A stretch of DNA of 64,000 bases from a virus (IMGVR_UViG_3300008259_003217:62001-126000), one strand, 5' to 3'. Shown: positions 1-9,482, numbered from the stretch's first letter. Notes: generated from the letters alone by a model not told the origin. Numbers and translations: made by a program.

Positions 1-3000
1 CTTAATTTATACCCATTTAAATCGGCAGCGTTTTTATTTTTAAATAGTTTACCATTATCAACTCTTAGGGAGAAATATAAAAACTTTGATGATACAAACA
101 ATAGTACAACTGATTTAGATTATTTAATATCCACATTTAAAAAGTTTGGAGCGGTACATAAATTACCATACGCTTGGGTATTAAAGTACGGATCAATTTG
201 GCACAGATATAAAACATGGAATGAAACTGGGGTTGATATACTAGATGAGGTGTGGAAAGATTTTGATTATAAGTTTAGTTATAACCCATACACACCATCA
301 GCTACATCAAAAACCTTTACCGTTAATATTGAAAACACACCAACAAAAATTGTTCTACAAGATGAAATATTGAATTTAACAAAAACTAACACGATAATAA
401 ATACGGGATTTTACCCACAATTAATTGACGACTTTAACACATTTTTTCAAGGAACCAGATTATTTTCTGGAACAACCCAAGTAATTGGTAAGGGTAAAGT
501 GAGTGGTACAACATTTACAGTTAGTGAGATAAATGTAAACGAATTACTTACAGGATCAACAATTGTTCTTTCTGGGGTTACTACTGGGTTTACAATCGTA
601 AATCAAATTTCTGGACCAGCAAATGGGATTGGTGAATATACAATTAACACAACTTTACCAGACATCGAACAAAAATCCTTTTATGTTACAAATTTAAGTG
701 TTGACCCATATCAAGACACAAACTTACAGGGTTTAATTGATACTGGTGGTATAATATTAACAAATACACAAGATACAAAAATTCTAGAGGAAATTGGATT
801 TGACCCGAATGATCCATTACGAACATTAAAATTAACACCTTGGAGTGTTTTAGCTAAAAAAAGTGAAACAGAATACTATGTGTTACCATCGTTTGGAACT
901 ACTGTTAGTCAAATTAAAGGTGAACTATTTAAAGTTGGTAAAATGAAATTTGAGGTTGTCGACAATACTTCACTTTACAACGGATCGGTTAGGTTATTCT
1001 GGGGAGCACCTAATTTTGGGTTTTTTGATAATAGTAGGGTTGTTAAATCATCACCAGATAGTTACTTTAAACATATATTATCCGGTCAGTCAATACAACA
1101 AAATTTTTTAATTGACGGTGACGTTAACAACTATACAAAAATTAGTGAAATTTTTACAACCTTTGAAAAAGGTATATTAGATTTATTTGAATCAGAATTT
1201 TTAAATTTCAGTAGAAGTGTATATGATTATAAACAAACAATAAGTCCAACCCAAACAACCGAAACTGAAACTGAAATCACAAATAAAAATTTCCAACAGT
1301 TAATGAGAAAAATGTTTGTGGTAAAAAAACCAACCGGTACTACTGGGGATTTAATAATTTCTGAAACAGTATCAAACCAAAAGCTAACCTTTGAATCCTA
1401 CTTTAAACAATTTATTGAGTATGACACGGTTTTAAAAATCGGAAACCCAACAATGTTCAATAGACGGGTATTCTATACATTCTCAAATAAGTTTTTTGTG
1501 GACCCGATTAGTTATTTGGGGTACAACCAAACAACACCTGGATTTTTACCAACAAGTGGTGGAACAATAACTTTAGCTCAATCCAAATCAATATATCCAG
1601 AAACATGGAAAGATTTGGAATTATATGTTGGTTTCTCAGAAATACCTGAATTACAATATAAAGATTCCGGATCATACATCACAGATTTTTTTGTTGATTT
1701 AAATGTACAATTTAATTCAAAAAATATTATTGATTTCGCACCGATTATTAAAATATACGCAACACAAAAATTAAAAGACCCGACATTAGATTATATTAAA
1801 TTTTATGATTTAATGAATAAATATTTAGATTCATCTGAGAAATATTTAAATGATTCACTTGAAGTACTTATGACCTCAGTTAGAAAAGATTTACCAGGTG
1901 TGGTGACGATATCAATTGAAGACCAAAGTAAATTTAAGGAATATCAAGGTGAACAAACTAGATTTGAATTATGGGAATTATTTAAAACATTAAATGATAC
2001 TTGGATAGCTGGGGGTGATTTTAAAACAAAAACTTTGTTTGAGGATGTTATGTTGGTTGATAGAGCTAGTAGAGATATTGGTGATAAAATACTCGTAGAC
2101 ATCTTTAAGATTAAAACACTAATTGACAATGACAATGTAAAAATAAATCTATTGGATGTGGTAACAACCATACTAACGGAGAATAATTTTATACATTTCA
2201 TGTTACCGGCTTATGTTAATTTTTATAATGTACAGGACGTTGTTAAAAACCCAATACCTAGATCGGAGGGTAGTTTGGAATTTGCTAATTCATTATTTGG
2301 TACATTCTTAAATGTTGATTATAGAAAATCATCACCAAAGTTTTTATGTATGTACGCTTCAAAACCAAGTGAACATTTGGACATGAAAGAGAATATTGAT
2401 TACAGGTTTAGAAATGACGCTTTTGATTTACGTAGAGCTAGTGATAATCCATTAGTTGAAAACCAAATAAATAAAACTAATTGGGCCACATCAAATAAAG
2501 TAGTTGGATTTAACGTAGACGTTGGTCCACAAAACCAACAAATATTTAAAGAATTTAGTGTATCACAGGATCCAGGTAAACCAACAAGTGAATCAATCGC
2601 AGCTATTGATAATATGGCAAACCAAAATAGAAACAGAACATCGACAACTCAAAGTAATTCATTGTATAACATTTACAAAAACAGAAGTTATAGTTGTTCA
2701 GTTGAAATGATGGGGAACGCACTAATCCAACCGATGATGTATTTTAATTTAAGATACGTACCAATGTTTAGTGGTCCTTATATGATAACAAAAGTTTTAC
2801 ATAGGATTAGTGAAAATGGATTTGACACTTCGTTTGAGGGTATACGTCAACCTTTCTACAGTATACCAAAGATAGACAATTTCATTCAGTCATTAACAAA
2901 AAACATCGTATCAAAAATTAGGGAGGAGATTAAAGAAAGTTATAATAGATCAAAATTGGACCCTAACAACGTGTTATTCCAAAAAGATACCATATTGGGT

Positions 3001-3642
3001 AATATAGGAACCAAGGAGACATTAACAACTAACCAAGACTGCTCAGATAAGTTGTTACCACAATACGGTTTATATGTTAATTTAACAAGTCCAACATTAA
3101 CCAAGGTAACGTTTAAAGATGTGTTTGATAAAATTATAAATAAATTGGAAGATTTAAAATTTAAAGATGATACAACAAACAATTTATTTTACCTAGAAAA
3201 CGGAGCCTCTTTCATGTTCAGTGCTATGTACGCTGATACTGGAGTGTCTACCGGTTTCGAAGCTTATGAAAATAATTTTTCAACAATAAATCTAACTGAG
3301 TTTTATGGTGGTGATTTAACATCATACATGACAACTAAATATTTTTGTGTTACTCGAGGTAATTCACAAACAACAAACATACCCGTGGCTCAATTTGAAA
3401 CCTTGGATAAATTCTTAGACTTTTTTGTGGCTAAATTTAGTGGAAAAATAGTTTCATTAACCAAAGAAATAAATTCGTCAGCAACACCAGCTATTGATAC
3501 ACTACTCAAGTATTACGTATTAGAATGGCCAATAAAACAAAATGACGATGTCTTAACCCTATTAACTGAGGACGATAAGGTTAAAATACAAGCTAGAATC
3601 CAAGAAGGATTATTGAAATTCCAAGAACTATATAAAAAGTAA
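1..3642 (+). CDS. Baseplate hub-like tail protein (5' end outside window)
   Basis: The reading frame is open from the first base, so the gene starts upstream; a GTG at 250 is internal. The visible product is over 1200 residues. An early stretch (about 480-700 nt) has the SGTT/LSGVTTG/GIGEYTI pattern of a small beta module common in phage fibre proteins. A segment at about 2700-2860 (MGNALIQPMMYFNL, then GPYMITKVLHRIS and GFDTSFEG) resembles the C-terminal part of gpD/gp27-type hub proteins, where a beta domain ends in G-Y-x-I-x-x-V-x-H-x-I-S. This suggests a central hub or spike-holder of the contractile baseplate. The last 300 residues match nothing I recognise. It is followed by two small genes and lies about 10 kb from gp25/gp6 homologues. 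Structural role fairly sure; exact part not. Confidence 0.6.
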   Translation, partial: LNLYPFKSAAFLFLNSLPLSTLREKYKNFDDTNNSTTDLDYLISTFKKFGAVHKLPYAWVLKYGSIWHRYKTWNETGVDILDEVWKDFDYKFSYNPYTPSATSKTFTVNIENTPTKIVLQDEILNLTKTNTIINTGFYPQLIDDFNTFFQGTRLFSGTTQVIGKGKVSGTTFTVSEINVNELLTGSTIVLSGVTTGFTIVNQISGPANGIGEYTINTTLPDIEQKSFYVTNLSVDPYQDTNLQGLIDTGGIILTNTQDTKILEEIGFDPNDPLRTLKLTPWSVLAKKSETEYYVLPSFGTTVSQIKGELFKVGKMKFEVVDNTSLYNGSVRLFWGAPNFGFFDNSRVVKSSPDSYFKHILSGQSIQQNFLIDGDVNNYTKISEIFTTFEKGILDLFESEFLNFSRSVYDYKQTISPTQTTETETEITNKNFQQLMRKMFVVKKPTGTTGDLIISETVSNQKLTFESYFKQFIEYDTVLKIGNPTMFNRRVFYTFSNKFFVDPISYLGYNQTTPGFLPTSGGTITLAQSKSIYPETWKDLELYVGFSEIPELQYKDSGSYITDFFVDLNVQFNSKNIIDFAPIIKIYATQKLKDPTLDYIKFYDLMNKYLDSSEKYLNDSLEVLMTSVRKDLPGVVTISIEDQSKFKEYQGEQTRFELWELFKTLNDTWIAGGDFKTKTLFEDVMLVDRASRDIGDKILVDIFKIKTLIDNDNVKINLLDVVTTILTENNFIHFMLPAYVNFYNVQDVVKNPIPRSEGSLEFANSLFGTFLNVDYRKSSPKFLCMYASKPSEHLDMKENIDYRFRNDAFDLRRASDNPLVENQINKTNWATSNKVVGFNVDVGPQNQQIFKEFSVSQDPGKPTSESIAAIDNMANQNRNRTSTTQSNSLYNIYKNRSYSCSVEMMGNALIQPMMYFNLRYVPMFSGPYMITKVLHRISENGFDTSFEGIRQPFYSIPKIDNFIQSLTKNIVSKIREEIKESYNRSKLDPNNVLFQKDTILGNIGTKETLTTNQDCSDKLLPQYGLYVNLTSPTLTKVTFKDVFDKIINKLEDLKFKDDTTNNLFYLENGASFMFSAMYADTGVSTGFEAYENNFSTINLTEFYGGDLTSYMTTKYFCVTRGNSQTTNIPVAQFETLDKFLDFFVAKFSGKIVSLTKEINSSATPAIDTLLKYYVLEWPIKQNDDVLTLLTEDDKVKIQARIQEGLLKFQELYKK

Positions 3643-3660
3643 TTTTATCAGCAATTGATA

Positions 3661-3672
3661 TATTTATATATA
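3661..3672 (+). promoter_or_regulatory. Late-like TATTTAT box
   Basis: TATTTATATATA lies 15 nt before the start codon at 3687. It matches the 5' half of the TATTTATNAATA box seen upstream of several virion genes here. The very AT-rich surroundings make this copy weak. Confidence 0.3.
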
Positions 3673-3686
3673 TAAAAAACAATATT

Positions 3687-3914
3687 ATGAGTAATACAAA
3701 ATTAATTTTAGATAACTACCTTGGAAAAAATACTAGAATCAGTGAAAAGGATTCTGGTAATGGGTATAAAGAAGTTTGTGATTTAGATACCGGTGATTGT
3801 TACACCTTAAGAATGAAAGACGGACTAATTGAGAGAGTTGACAATACTATGAATAAATTTAAAAAAATTCAAGTTGAGACTACTACAGGAATTAAACAAT
3901 TATTAAACGGATAA
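3687..3914 (+). CDS. Small protein of unknown function (75 aa)
   Basis: Not recognised. A short soluble protein with a CDLDTGDCYTLRMKDG stretch that looks like a beta-hairpin, followed by a lysine-rich tail. It sits between the hub-like gene and an acidic proline/alanine-rich gene, only 1 nt before the latter's start, so the two are probably co-translated. The start ATG is preceded by an A-rich leader (aaaaaacaatatt) without a Shine-Dalgarno sequence, as for most genes here. A virion-assembly role is only an inference from position. Confidence 0.6.
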   Translation: MSNTKLILDNYLGKNTRISEKDSGNGYKEVCDLDTGDCYTLRMKDGLIERVDNTMNKFKKIQVETTTGIKQLLNG

Positions 3915-3915
3915 A

Positions 3916-4611
3916 ATGAGAATAGACGAAAAAATAATCAAGGAAATCGAAAGGTACAATACTATTAATAAATATATTGTCGAACAAGCTGAATTAGACT
4001 CGGCAGCAGCTCCTGTTGACGAACCAGTTGATTTACCACCACCAGCTGAACCTGGAGGAGCTGACCCAGCAGCTGGAGCACCCCCAGTAACACCTGGAGG
4101 AGTACCACCACCAGCGGCACCACCAGCACCATCTGGACCAGAAGCTGTGGATGTCTCAAAAGATCCTGATGTTGAAGAGTTAGGTAAAAGTGAAGATGAA
4201 GGTGAGGAGGGTGATACTGAAGAACTAGATATTACAGACTTAGTGGACACACAAAAAACGATGTCCGACAAACAAGAAGAATATTTTGATAACCTATTTA
4301 ACCAATTGAGTTCCCTAGAGTCAAAATTAGGTGAGATGGACAACTTAGTTAACAAAATAAATGATTTAGAAACTAAATTAGAAAAATATAGACCAAAAAC
4401 ACCCCAAGAAAAATTAGAATTAAGGTCATTGGATTCCGGACCATTCCAACAGAAACTATCTGATTTCTTTGTTGACAAACAAGACGAAATGGAAAAGTCA
4501 GGTAAAAATGAATACGTACTAACAACTGATGATGTTGAGGATTTTTCTAGTAAAGAAATTGGGGATAGTTTTGATCCTAGTCCCGAAGATGAATTTAACA
4601 AATTTAAATAA
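3916..4611 (+). CDS. Acidic Pro/Ala-rich virion-associated protein with N-terminal LxE-type site
   Basis: 231 residues. The N-terminus (about 1-25) is a short amphipathic helix ending in YIVE (I21-V22-E23), like the (I/L)-x-E site cut by T4-type prohead proteases. Next comes a Pro/Ala/Gly-rich low-complexity stretch (about 35-75), an acidic stretch (about 80-110), a predicted coiled coil (about 115-155, with LFNQLSSLESKLGEMDNLV) and an acidic tail. This composition suits a prohead core, scaffold or internal head protein rather than an enzyme. The gene is closed by a clear terminator that starts 9 nt after its stop. Family not recognised; the long open frame on the opposite strand is a shadow of the biased composition. 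Confidence 0.6.
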   Translation: MRIDEKIIKEIERYNTINKYIVEQAELDSAAAPVDEPVDLPPPAEPGGADPAAGAPPVTPGGVPPPAAPPAPSGPEAVDVSKDPDVEELGKSEDEGEEGDTEELDITDLVDTQKTMSDKQEEYFDNLFNQLSSLESKLGEMDNLVNKINDLETKLEKYRPKTPQEKLELRSLDSGPFQQKLSDFFVDKQDEMEKSGKNEYVLTTDDVEDFSSKEIGDSFDPSPEDEFNKFK

Positions 4612-4620
4612 TTTAATAGA

Positions 4621-4647
4621 ATGGGATCAAAAGTCCCATTTTTTTTT
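4621..4647 (+). terminator. Rho-independent terminator
   Basis: Stem ATGGGA (4621-4626) pairs with TCCCAT (4634-4639) around a 7-nt loop, followed by a run of T to 4647. It ends the structural unit and separates it from the ssb promoter just downstream. Confidence 0.85.
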
Positions 4648-4657
4648 ACTCAGCTAC

Positions 4658-4686
4658 TTGACAACCCAATTTATTTAACTTATACT
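4658..4686 (+). promoter_or_regulatory. Consensus sigma70-type promoter for ssb
   Basis: TTGACA (4658-4663), a 17-nt spacer, then TATACT (4681-4686), 30 nt before the ATG at 4717 and directly after a terminator. The -35 is followed by ACC, as in the promoter at 57264. Confidence 0.75.
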
Positions 4687-4716
4687 TTCTATTGTAAACT
4701 TTTAATTATATATTTT

Positions 4717-5577
4717 ATGGCGACAAATGTCTTAGACGCAGTACTAGCACAGTACGAACAATCAAAACAAAGTGGTTCTTCCTCCACTTCAAAAATGTCT
4801 CAGGAAGAGAGAATGAAAAAGTATTTCGCAGCTATCTTAAAAGATACCGAAAAACAAGGTCAAAGAAGAATTAGAATTCTACCAACAAGTGACGGATCTT
4901 CACCCTTCAAAGAAGTATGGTTTCACGAAATCCAAGTGGATGGTAAATATCAGAAATTTTACGATCCAGGAAAGAATGACAACGAACGTTCACCTTTGAA
5001 TGAGGTTTATGAAACTTTAATGTCAACCGGTAGAGATTCCGATAAAGAATTGGCAAAACAGTATAAAGCACGTAAGTTTTATATTGTTAAAGTTATCGAC
5101 CGTGATAACGAACAAGACGGAGTTAAATTCTGGAGATTCAAACACAACTACAAACAAGAAGGAATCCTAGATAAAATCATTCCAATTTGGAAAGCTAAGG
5201 GTGATATCACAAATCCAGAAAATGGTAGAGATTTAATCCTTGAGTTGACCAAAGCTAAAACTCCAAAGGGAGGGGTTTATACAGTAATCCAAACAATTAT
5301 GTATGACGACCCAAGTTCTATCAGTTCAGATTCTGATGAAACTGAAGGATGGGTTAATAATGAATTAACTTGGGAGGACGTATACTCTAAAAAACCAGTT
5401 GAGTATCTTGAAGCTATCTCAAGAGGTGAGACACCAAGATGGGATTCCGACGCTGGTAAATATGTATATTCCAACGACATTGAGGAAACTACAACAATTG
5501 GTGGTGGATCAAAATCGATTAATGAAGTTGAGGATCCACAAACGAATGACGACACTGACGAGGAGTTACCGTTTTAA
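4717..5577 (+). CDS. gp32-like single-stranded DNA-binding protein
   Basis: 286 residues. Coats single-stranded DNA in replication and recombination. The core (RRIRILPTSD, VWFHEIQVDGKYQKF, ARKFYIVKVIDRD, FWRFKHNYKQ) follows the T4 gp32 OB-fold pattern. The C-terminus is a long acidic tail ending DDTDEELPF, the acidic-plus-PF tip that SSB proteins use to recruit partners. There is no cysteine at all, so the zinc ribbon of T4 gp32 is missing; a proline/asparagine loop (YDPGKNDNERSP) stands where it would be. I chose the ATG at 4717 because the frame continues upstream only through the terminator and promoter. It has its own strong promoter, as expected for an abundant protein, and heads the unit with uvsX and the helicase. 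Confidence 0.85.
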   Translation: MATNVLDAVLAQYEQSKQSGSSSTSKMSQEERMKKYFAAILKDTEKQGQRRIRILPTSDGSSPFKEVWFHEIQVDGKYQKFYDPGKNDNERSPLNEVYETLMSTGRDSDKELAKQYKARKFYIVKVIDRDNEQDGVKFWRFKHNYKQEGILDKIIPIWKAKGDITNPENGRDLILELTKAKTPKGGVYTVIQTIMYDDPSSISSDSDETEGWVNNELTWEDVYSKKPVEYLEAISRGETPRWDSDAGKYVYSNDIEETTTIGGGSKSINEVEDPQTNDDTDEELPF

Positions 5578-5586
5578 TTTTTAACA

Positions 5587-5625
5587 AACTTGGACATTCG
5601 ATTAAAATGGGTGTCCAAGTTTTAT
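5587..5625 (+). terminator. Terminator-like hairpin after ssb
   Basis: AACTTGGACA (5587-5596) pairs perfectly with TGTCCAAGTT (5612-5621) around a 15-nt loop and is followed by a short T stretch. It sits directly after the ssb stop and may let ssb be expressed above its downstream neighbours. Confidence 0.7.
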
Positions 5626-5636
5626 AATGGAAAAAA

Positions 5637-6287
5637 ATGAGAGTATTGTGTTTTACCCCAAGTTTAAATAGGTATAAAATGTTAAGAGGATGTGTACAAG
5701 ACATAAATAGTCAAACGTACCAGGATATATTTCACTCGGTGAATATTACGATGGAAAGATCAACACATCAAAAAAACTACATCCAAAAAATATTTGACGA
5801 CGTTAAGACCGATAAAAATAGTTTCACATATACTCTAAACCAACACCAACATACAAACCATATCAATACAATCTTAGCTGTAGAAAATTATGAAGAATAT
5901 GACATTTTTGTGAAAATAGATGATGATGACATATATAAAAAAGACTACATAATGAATATAGTTAATTTCTTTAAAGAAAATGATGTGGATGTTTTATCAT
6001 CAACAATAAGGTATCAGTTAAATGGTAATGTTATGAGATTAGTAAACGCTCATAATTTAGGAGCCAACCCTGAAAATTGTGATTTTAAAATCCCAGCGAC
6101 ATTCGCTTTTAACCTTAAGAGTCTTAATTTAATAAAAGATTTATCAAAAATTTATGCTTTTGAGGACAATATGTGGAGGGATGTTTGGTGTGAAAATAAA
6201 TGTAAAATATGTGAAATAGACAACACCGAAAATATAATTTGGAATATACACGGAAAAAATACAACGACATCTAACTTTTTAATTTAA
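5637..6287 (+). CDS. Family 2-like glycosyltransferase
   Basis: 216 residues. The N-terminus MRVLCFTPSLNRYKML, with a downstream INSQTYQD, is the usual opening of GT-A fold family 2 glycosyltransferases. An acidic metal-binding cluster IDDDD (residues 94-98) follows a hydrophobic strand (YDIFVKI), as in the DxD motif that holds the nucleotide-sugar. A conserved-looking tryptophan/aspartate region (DNMWRDVWCE) lies near 180. The substrate cannot be read from the sequence. It stands alone between ssb and uvsX; possible roles are sugar addition to phage DNA, to virion fibres, or to host surface glycans. There is no membrane segment. Confidence 0.7.
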   Translation: MRVLCFTPSLNRYKMLRGCVQDINSQTYQDIFHSVNITMERSTHQKNYIQKIFDDVKTDKNSFTYTLNQHQHTNHINTILAVENYEEYDIFVKIDDDDIYKKDYIMNIVNFFKENDVDVLSSTIRYQLNGNVMRLVNAHNLGANPENCDFKIPATFAFNLKSLNLIKDLSKIYAFEDNMWRDVWCENKCKICEIDNTENIIWNIHGKNTTTSNFLI

Positions 6288-6298
6288 AAAACAAATAT

Positions 6299-7306
6299 AT
6301 GGCAATAAAGAAAAACGATTTTAGTGGTATTAAGAAGAAATTCTCAACATCAGCTAAATACAAACCACAAAGATTCTTCGATCTTGGAGAAGCCTTTTTA
6401 GACGCGGTTGGGTTACCTGGTCCAGCGATGGGACACATTAATATGTTCCTGGGTCATAGTGACACAGGTAAGACAACCGCCTTAGTTAAAACAGCCGTCG
6501 ACGCTCAAAAAAAGGGAATTTTACCAGTGTTCATTATTACTGAACAAAAATGGAGTTTTGATCACGCTAAACTTATGGGGTTTGAATGTGAAGAAGTTGT
6601 TGACACTGATACCGGTGAGTTGGAGTGGGATGGATTTTACATTTTTAACAACAACTTTGATTATATCGAACAAATTACGGATTACATTAACGACTTATTA
6701 GATTCACAAGAAAAGGGTGAATTAGATTATTCACTATGTATCATGTGGGATTCTGTTGGCTCAGTTCCTTGTAAAATGACATATGAAGGTAAAGGTGGTA
6801 AACAACATAACGCTTCGGTTTTAGCTGATAAAATTGGTATGGGCATCAATCAACGTATTTCAGGAAGTCGTAAGTCCGACTCAAAATATGAGAACACATT
6901 AATTATTGTTAACCAACCTTGGGTTGAATTACCGGATAATCCATTCGGACAACCAAAAATTAAAGCTAAAGGTGGTGAAGCGATTTGGTTAAATTCCTCA
7001 TTGGTGTTCTTATATGGGAATCAAAAAGGAGCTGGAACAACTAAAATCACGGCAACCAAAGACAAAAGAACTGTTAAGTTTGCTTCAAGAACTAAAGTGT
7101 CTGTAATGAAAAATCACATAAATGGTCTTGGATATGAGGATGGTAAGATAATAGTTACCCCACATGGATTCTTACCAGGAAAAGATACTACAGAAGAGAA
7201 GACATCGATTGAACAATATAAGAAAGAATACGCTGACTATTGGAAAGAAGTTATTGGTGTTGAGGGAGATTTTGATTTGAAAACTGAAAAAGAAGAAACT
7301 GAATGA
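6299..7306 (+). CDS. uvsX: UvsX/RecA-type recombinase
   Basis: 335 residues. Forms filaments on single-stranded DNA and performs strand exchange, coupling recombination to replication in T4-like phages. Walker A is GHSDTGKTT (52-60) and Walker B is LCIMWD (146-151). The DNA-binding loop region NASVLADKIGMGINQRISG and the strand LIIVNQPWVE follow in the usual order. The acidic C-terminus is also typical. The gene overlaps the next by an ATGA junction, so the two are translationally coupled. Partners in the window are the gp32-like protein just upstream and the gp46/gp47 nuclease. High confidence in the family. Confidence 0.9.
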   Translation: MAIKKNDFSGIKKKFSTSAKYKPQRFFDLGEAFLDAVGLPGPAMGHINMFLGHSDTGKTTALVKTAVDAQKKGILPVFIITEQKWSFDHAKLMGFECEEVVDTDTGELEWDGFYIFNNNFDYIEQITDYINDLLDSQEKGELDYSLCIMWDSVGSVPCKMTYEGKGGKQHNASVLADKIGMGINQRISGSRKSDSKYENTLIIVNQPWVELPDNPFGQPKIKAKGGEAIWLNSSLVFLYGNQKGAGTTKITATKDKRTVKFASRTKVSVMKNHINGLGYEDGKIIVTPHGFLPGKDTTEEKTSIEQYKKEYADYWKEVIGVEGDFDLKTEKEETE

Positions 7307-8439
7307 TGGAAATCAAATTAACCCACGAGGAAGTTATGGGTATGGTAGAAACCCTAAATAGTTTTTACAGCAAAGTACCAACAATTCAAGATTACTTTCT
7401 TGAAAGAAAAAAAGAAAAAATTGTAAATATCGATGTTGAACATTGGAGTAAACAATTATTTAATGATCACACATTAGAACCAAAGGACATGGACATAGTT
7501 GTTGATGTTGTTGATCAAAATACATTAAATAATTTAGCACAGATAACCATTAGTTTACCCTTGGAATCACAAATAGGAAGACAAGTTACACTGGGAGTTA
7601 AAGAAGGTAAGTCCGGTAAATACTTAGGGTTTATCAAAATAGCTTCACCGGTATTGTCAATAAAACCTAGAAATGATTTTTTTGGTGAGACGTTACGAGC
7701 TACCCACGTAAACAGACACATGGTTAACGGAGCTATAATTGTACCAACACAACCGTTTGGTTTTAATTGTTTAGGTGGTAAATTATTAGCTTTGATATGT
7801 AGTTCACATTTAGTTGTGGATATGTTCAACGAAAAGTATGGTGACAAAATGGATTTATGTTTTCTTGAGACCACATCATTATATGGGAACATAAAAAGTT
7901 CATCACAATACGATGGACTTGAACCATACATTAGATACAATGGTATGACTGAGTCCGACCTATTTTTATTCCCAAGTGATGAAATTTACATGGAACTTAG
8001 GAATTATTTGAGACCAATATATGGTAAAGAAGAATGGAATGGGATGTTAGTTGATCCAGTACCATCAGCACCAAAAATGAGGGAGTACTCTAAAATAATC
8101 CAAATAATTAAAGCTCACCTAAAAGAGTTAGATCCGGAAGAGTTTACAAAGTTTAATGAGTTTGTTAAATGTTGTATGAAGACAAAAACAAAAAAGAGGT
8201 ATTATTATACCAATTTTGGTTATTCAAACATTAAGGAACACATTTTATCCAACGGAGAAATTAAATTGGAAAAAAAGGAAAACTTTGAAAAACACAAACT
8301 AGAACACTTAATTGAAGTTTGGAGAAAAAAGGCTCAAAAAAGATGGGAAAAACTTAATTCTGAAATGAGACTTAAGGAAAACCTGGAAGTTTATTCATTG
8401 GAAAAGATCCAGAATATGGATTATGAAATTATTAGATAG
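7303..8439 (+). CDS. DUF4338/DruA-like protein
   Basis: 378 residues. The central part (about 135-235), with VNRHMVNGAII, a hydrophobic strand GGKLLALICSSH, FNEKYGDKMDLCFLETTSLYG and a following SSQYDGL, resembles the DUF4338 (DruA) family. That family is known from Druantia anti-phage systems and also occurs in phages, with unknown activity. The C-terminal 100 residues are lysine-rich and helical, possibly nucleic-acid binding. The gene is coupled to uvsX through ATGA and followed by the FEN nuclease, so a role in phage DNA metabolism is more likely than defence. The start could be 7303 or the adjacent ATG at 7306. Assignment is by motif reading only. Confidence 0.5.
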   Translation: MMEIKLTHEEVMGMVETLNSFYSKVPTIQDYFLERKKEKIVNIDVEHWSKQLFNDHTLEPKDMDIVVDVVDQNTLNNLAQITISLPLESQIGRQVTLGVKEGKSGKYLGFIKIASPVLSIKPRNDFFGETLRATHVNRHMVNGAIIVPTQPFGFNCLGGKLLALICSSHLVVDMFNEKYGDKMDLCFLETTSLYGNIKSSSQYDGLEPYIRYNGMTESDLFLFPSDEIYMELRNYLRPIYGKEEWNGMLVDPVPSAPKMREYSKIIQIIKAHLKELDPEEFTKFNEFVKCCMKTKTKKRYYYTNFGYSNIKEHILSNGEIKLEKKENFEKHKLEHLIEVWRKKAQKRWEKLNSEMRLKENLEVYSLEKIQNMDYEIIR

Positions 8440-8465
8440 ATGTCAAACCACGTAATTATGTATGA

Positions 8466-9482
8466 ATGTCAAAAACTTTATTAGTAGATGGTAATAACCT
8501 ATTAAAGATAGGATTTCACGGAGTAAAAGACTTTTTCAATAAAGGACAACATGTTGGTGGTATATGGCACTTTCTAAACACGTTAAGAAAATTTCTAGAG
8601 GAAGAAAACTACACCAAGGTAGTCGTTTTTTGGGACAGTGAAACCAGTACATCACAGAGAAGGATACTTTACCCAAAGTATAAGTTAAATCGAAAGATAC
8701 CAGATGAGGTTGATTTTAAGGAAGTTTCCTTTGGCCAACAAAAACAAAGAGTAAAACAATATCTTGAGGAGATGTTTGTTAGACAAATTGAAGTTGGTCA
8801 TTGTGAAGCTGACGATCTAATCGCTTATTATTGTCAAATATCACTTGATGAGGATAAAACAATATTTTCCGGTGACAGGGATCTAACCCAGTTAATCTCC
8901 GAAAAAGTTAGGATCTATTCACCAAATACAAAACAGTTTTATAAACTGGGTGATAAGATAAAAATGTATGATATTGAAATACCACACTACAATATTAAAA
9001 CTTATAAAATCTTAGCTGGTGATACTTCAGACAATATTGATGGGATATTTTACCTGGGTGAAAAAACTTTTGTAAAATTATTTCCTGAGATACTTGAAAA
9101 TGAAATTTCTTTTACCGATATTTTAAACAAAGGTGAAGAACTGATAAAAGAACAAAAAGATAGTGTTGTTTTACAGAACTTACTAAGTGGAAAAACAAGG
9201 GAGGGGATATATGGTGATGAGTTCTTTGTGGTAAATAAAAAATTAGTGGATTTATCTGAACCACTAATAAGTGATGAAGGTAAAGAACTGGTAGAATCTT
9301 ATTGTAAGGAATCATTAGATCCCAACGGTAGAGGACACAGAAATCTAATTAAAATGATGATGGAAGACGGGTTCTTCAAATACCTACCGAAAGGTGATGA
9401 CGCTTGGGTTAAATTTTTAAAACCATTTTTAAAACTTTCAAGGAAAGAAAAAACTAAATACAGAAATAAAACAAATAAATAA
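8466..9482 (+). CDS. FEN-type 5'-3' exonuclease / T4 RNase H-like
   Basis: 338 residues. Removes RNA primers and 5' flaps during lagging-strand synthesis. All family motifs are in order: LLVDGNNLL (D8), VVFWDSE (D57), the metal cluster CEADDLIAYY (E114, D116, D117), SGDRDLTQL (D137, D139) and the helix-hairpin-helix entrance AGDTSDNIDGI (D186, D189) followed by LGEKTFVKLF. Length matches T4 Rnh (about 305) and phage flap nucleases. It sits between the DUF4338 gene and the helicase unit. The stop lies inside a tandem AAAT tract that leads into the next gene. Confidence 0.87.
   Translation: MSKTLLVDGNNLLKIGFHGVKDFFNKGQHVGGIWHFLNTLRKFLEEENYTKVVVFWDSETSTSQRRILYPKYKLNRKIPDEVDFKEVSFGQQKQRVKQYLEEMFVRQIEVGHCEADDLIAYYCQISLDEDKTIFSGDRDLTQLISEKVRIYSPNTKQFYKLGDKIKMYDIEIPHYNIKTYKILAGDTSDNIDGIFYLGEKTFVKLFPEILENEISFTDILNKGEELIKEQKDSVVLQNLLSGKTREGIYGDEFFVVNKKLVDLSEPLISDEGKELVESYCKESLDPNGRGHRNLIKMMMEDGFFKYLPKGDDAWVKFLKPFLKLSRKEKTKYRNKTNK

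Noticed and set aside
3903-4601. Long minus-strand open frame (232 codons) opposite the Pro/Ala-rich gene
   Set aside because: It is an exact shadow of a biased coding sequence, has Ser/Gly/Pro-rich nonsense composition and no promoter; the plus-strand gene has the terminator and operon context.
4621-4716. N-terminal extension of ssb
   Set aside because: The extension would be coded by a terminator and a consensus promoter; the ATG at 4717 gives the expected N-terminus.
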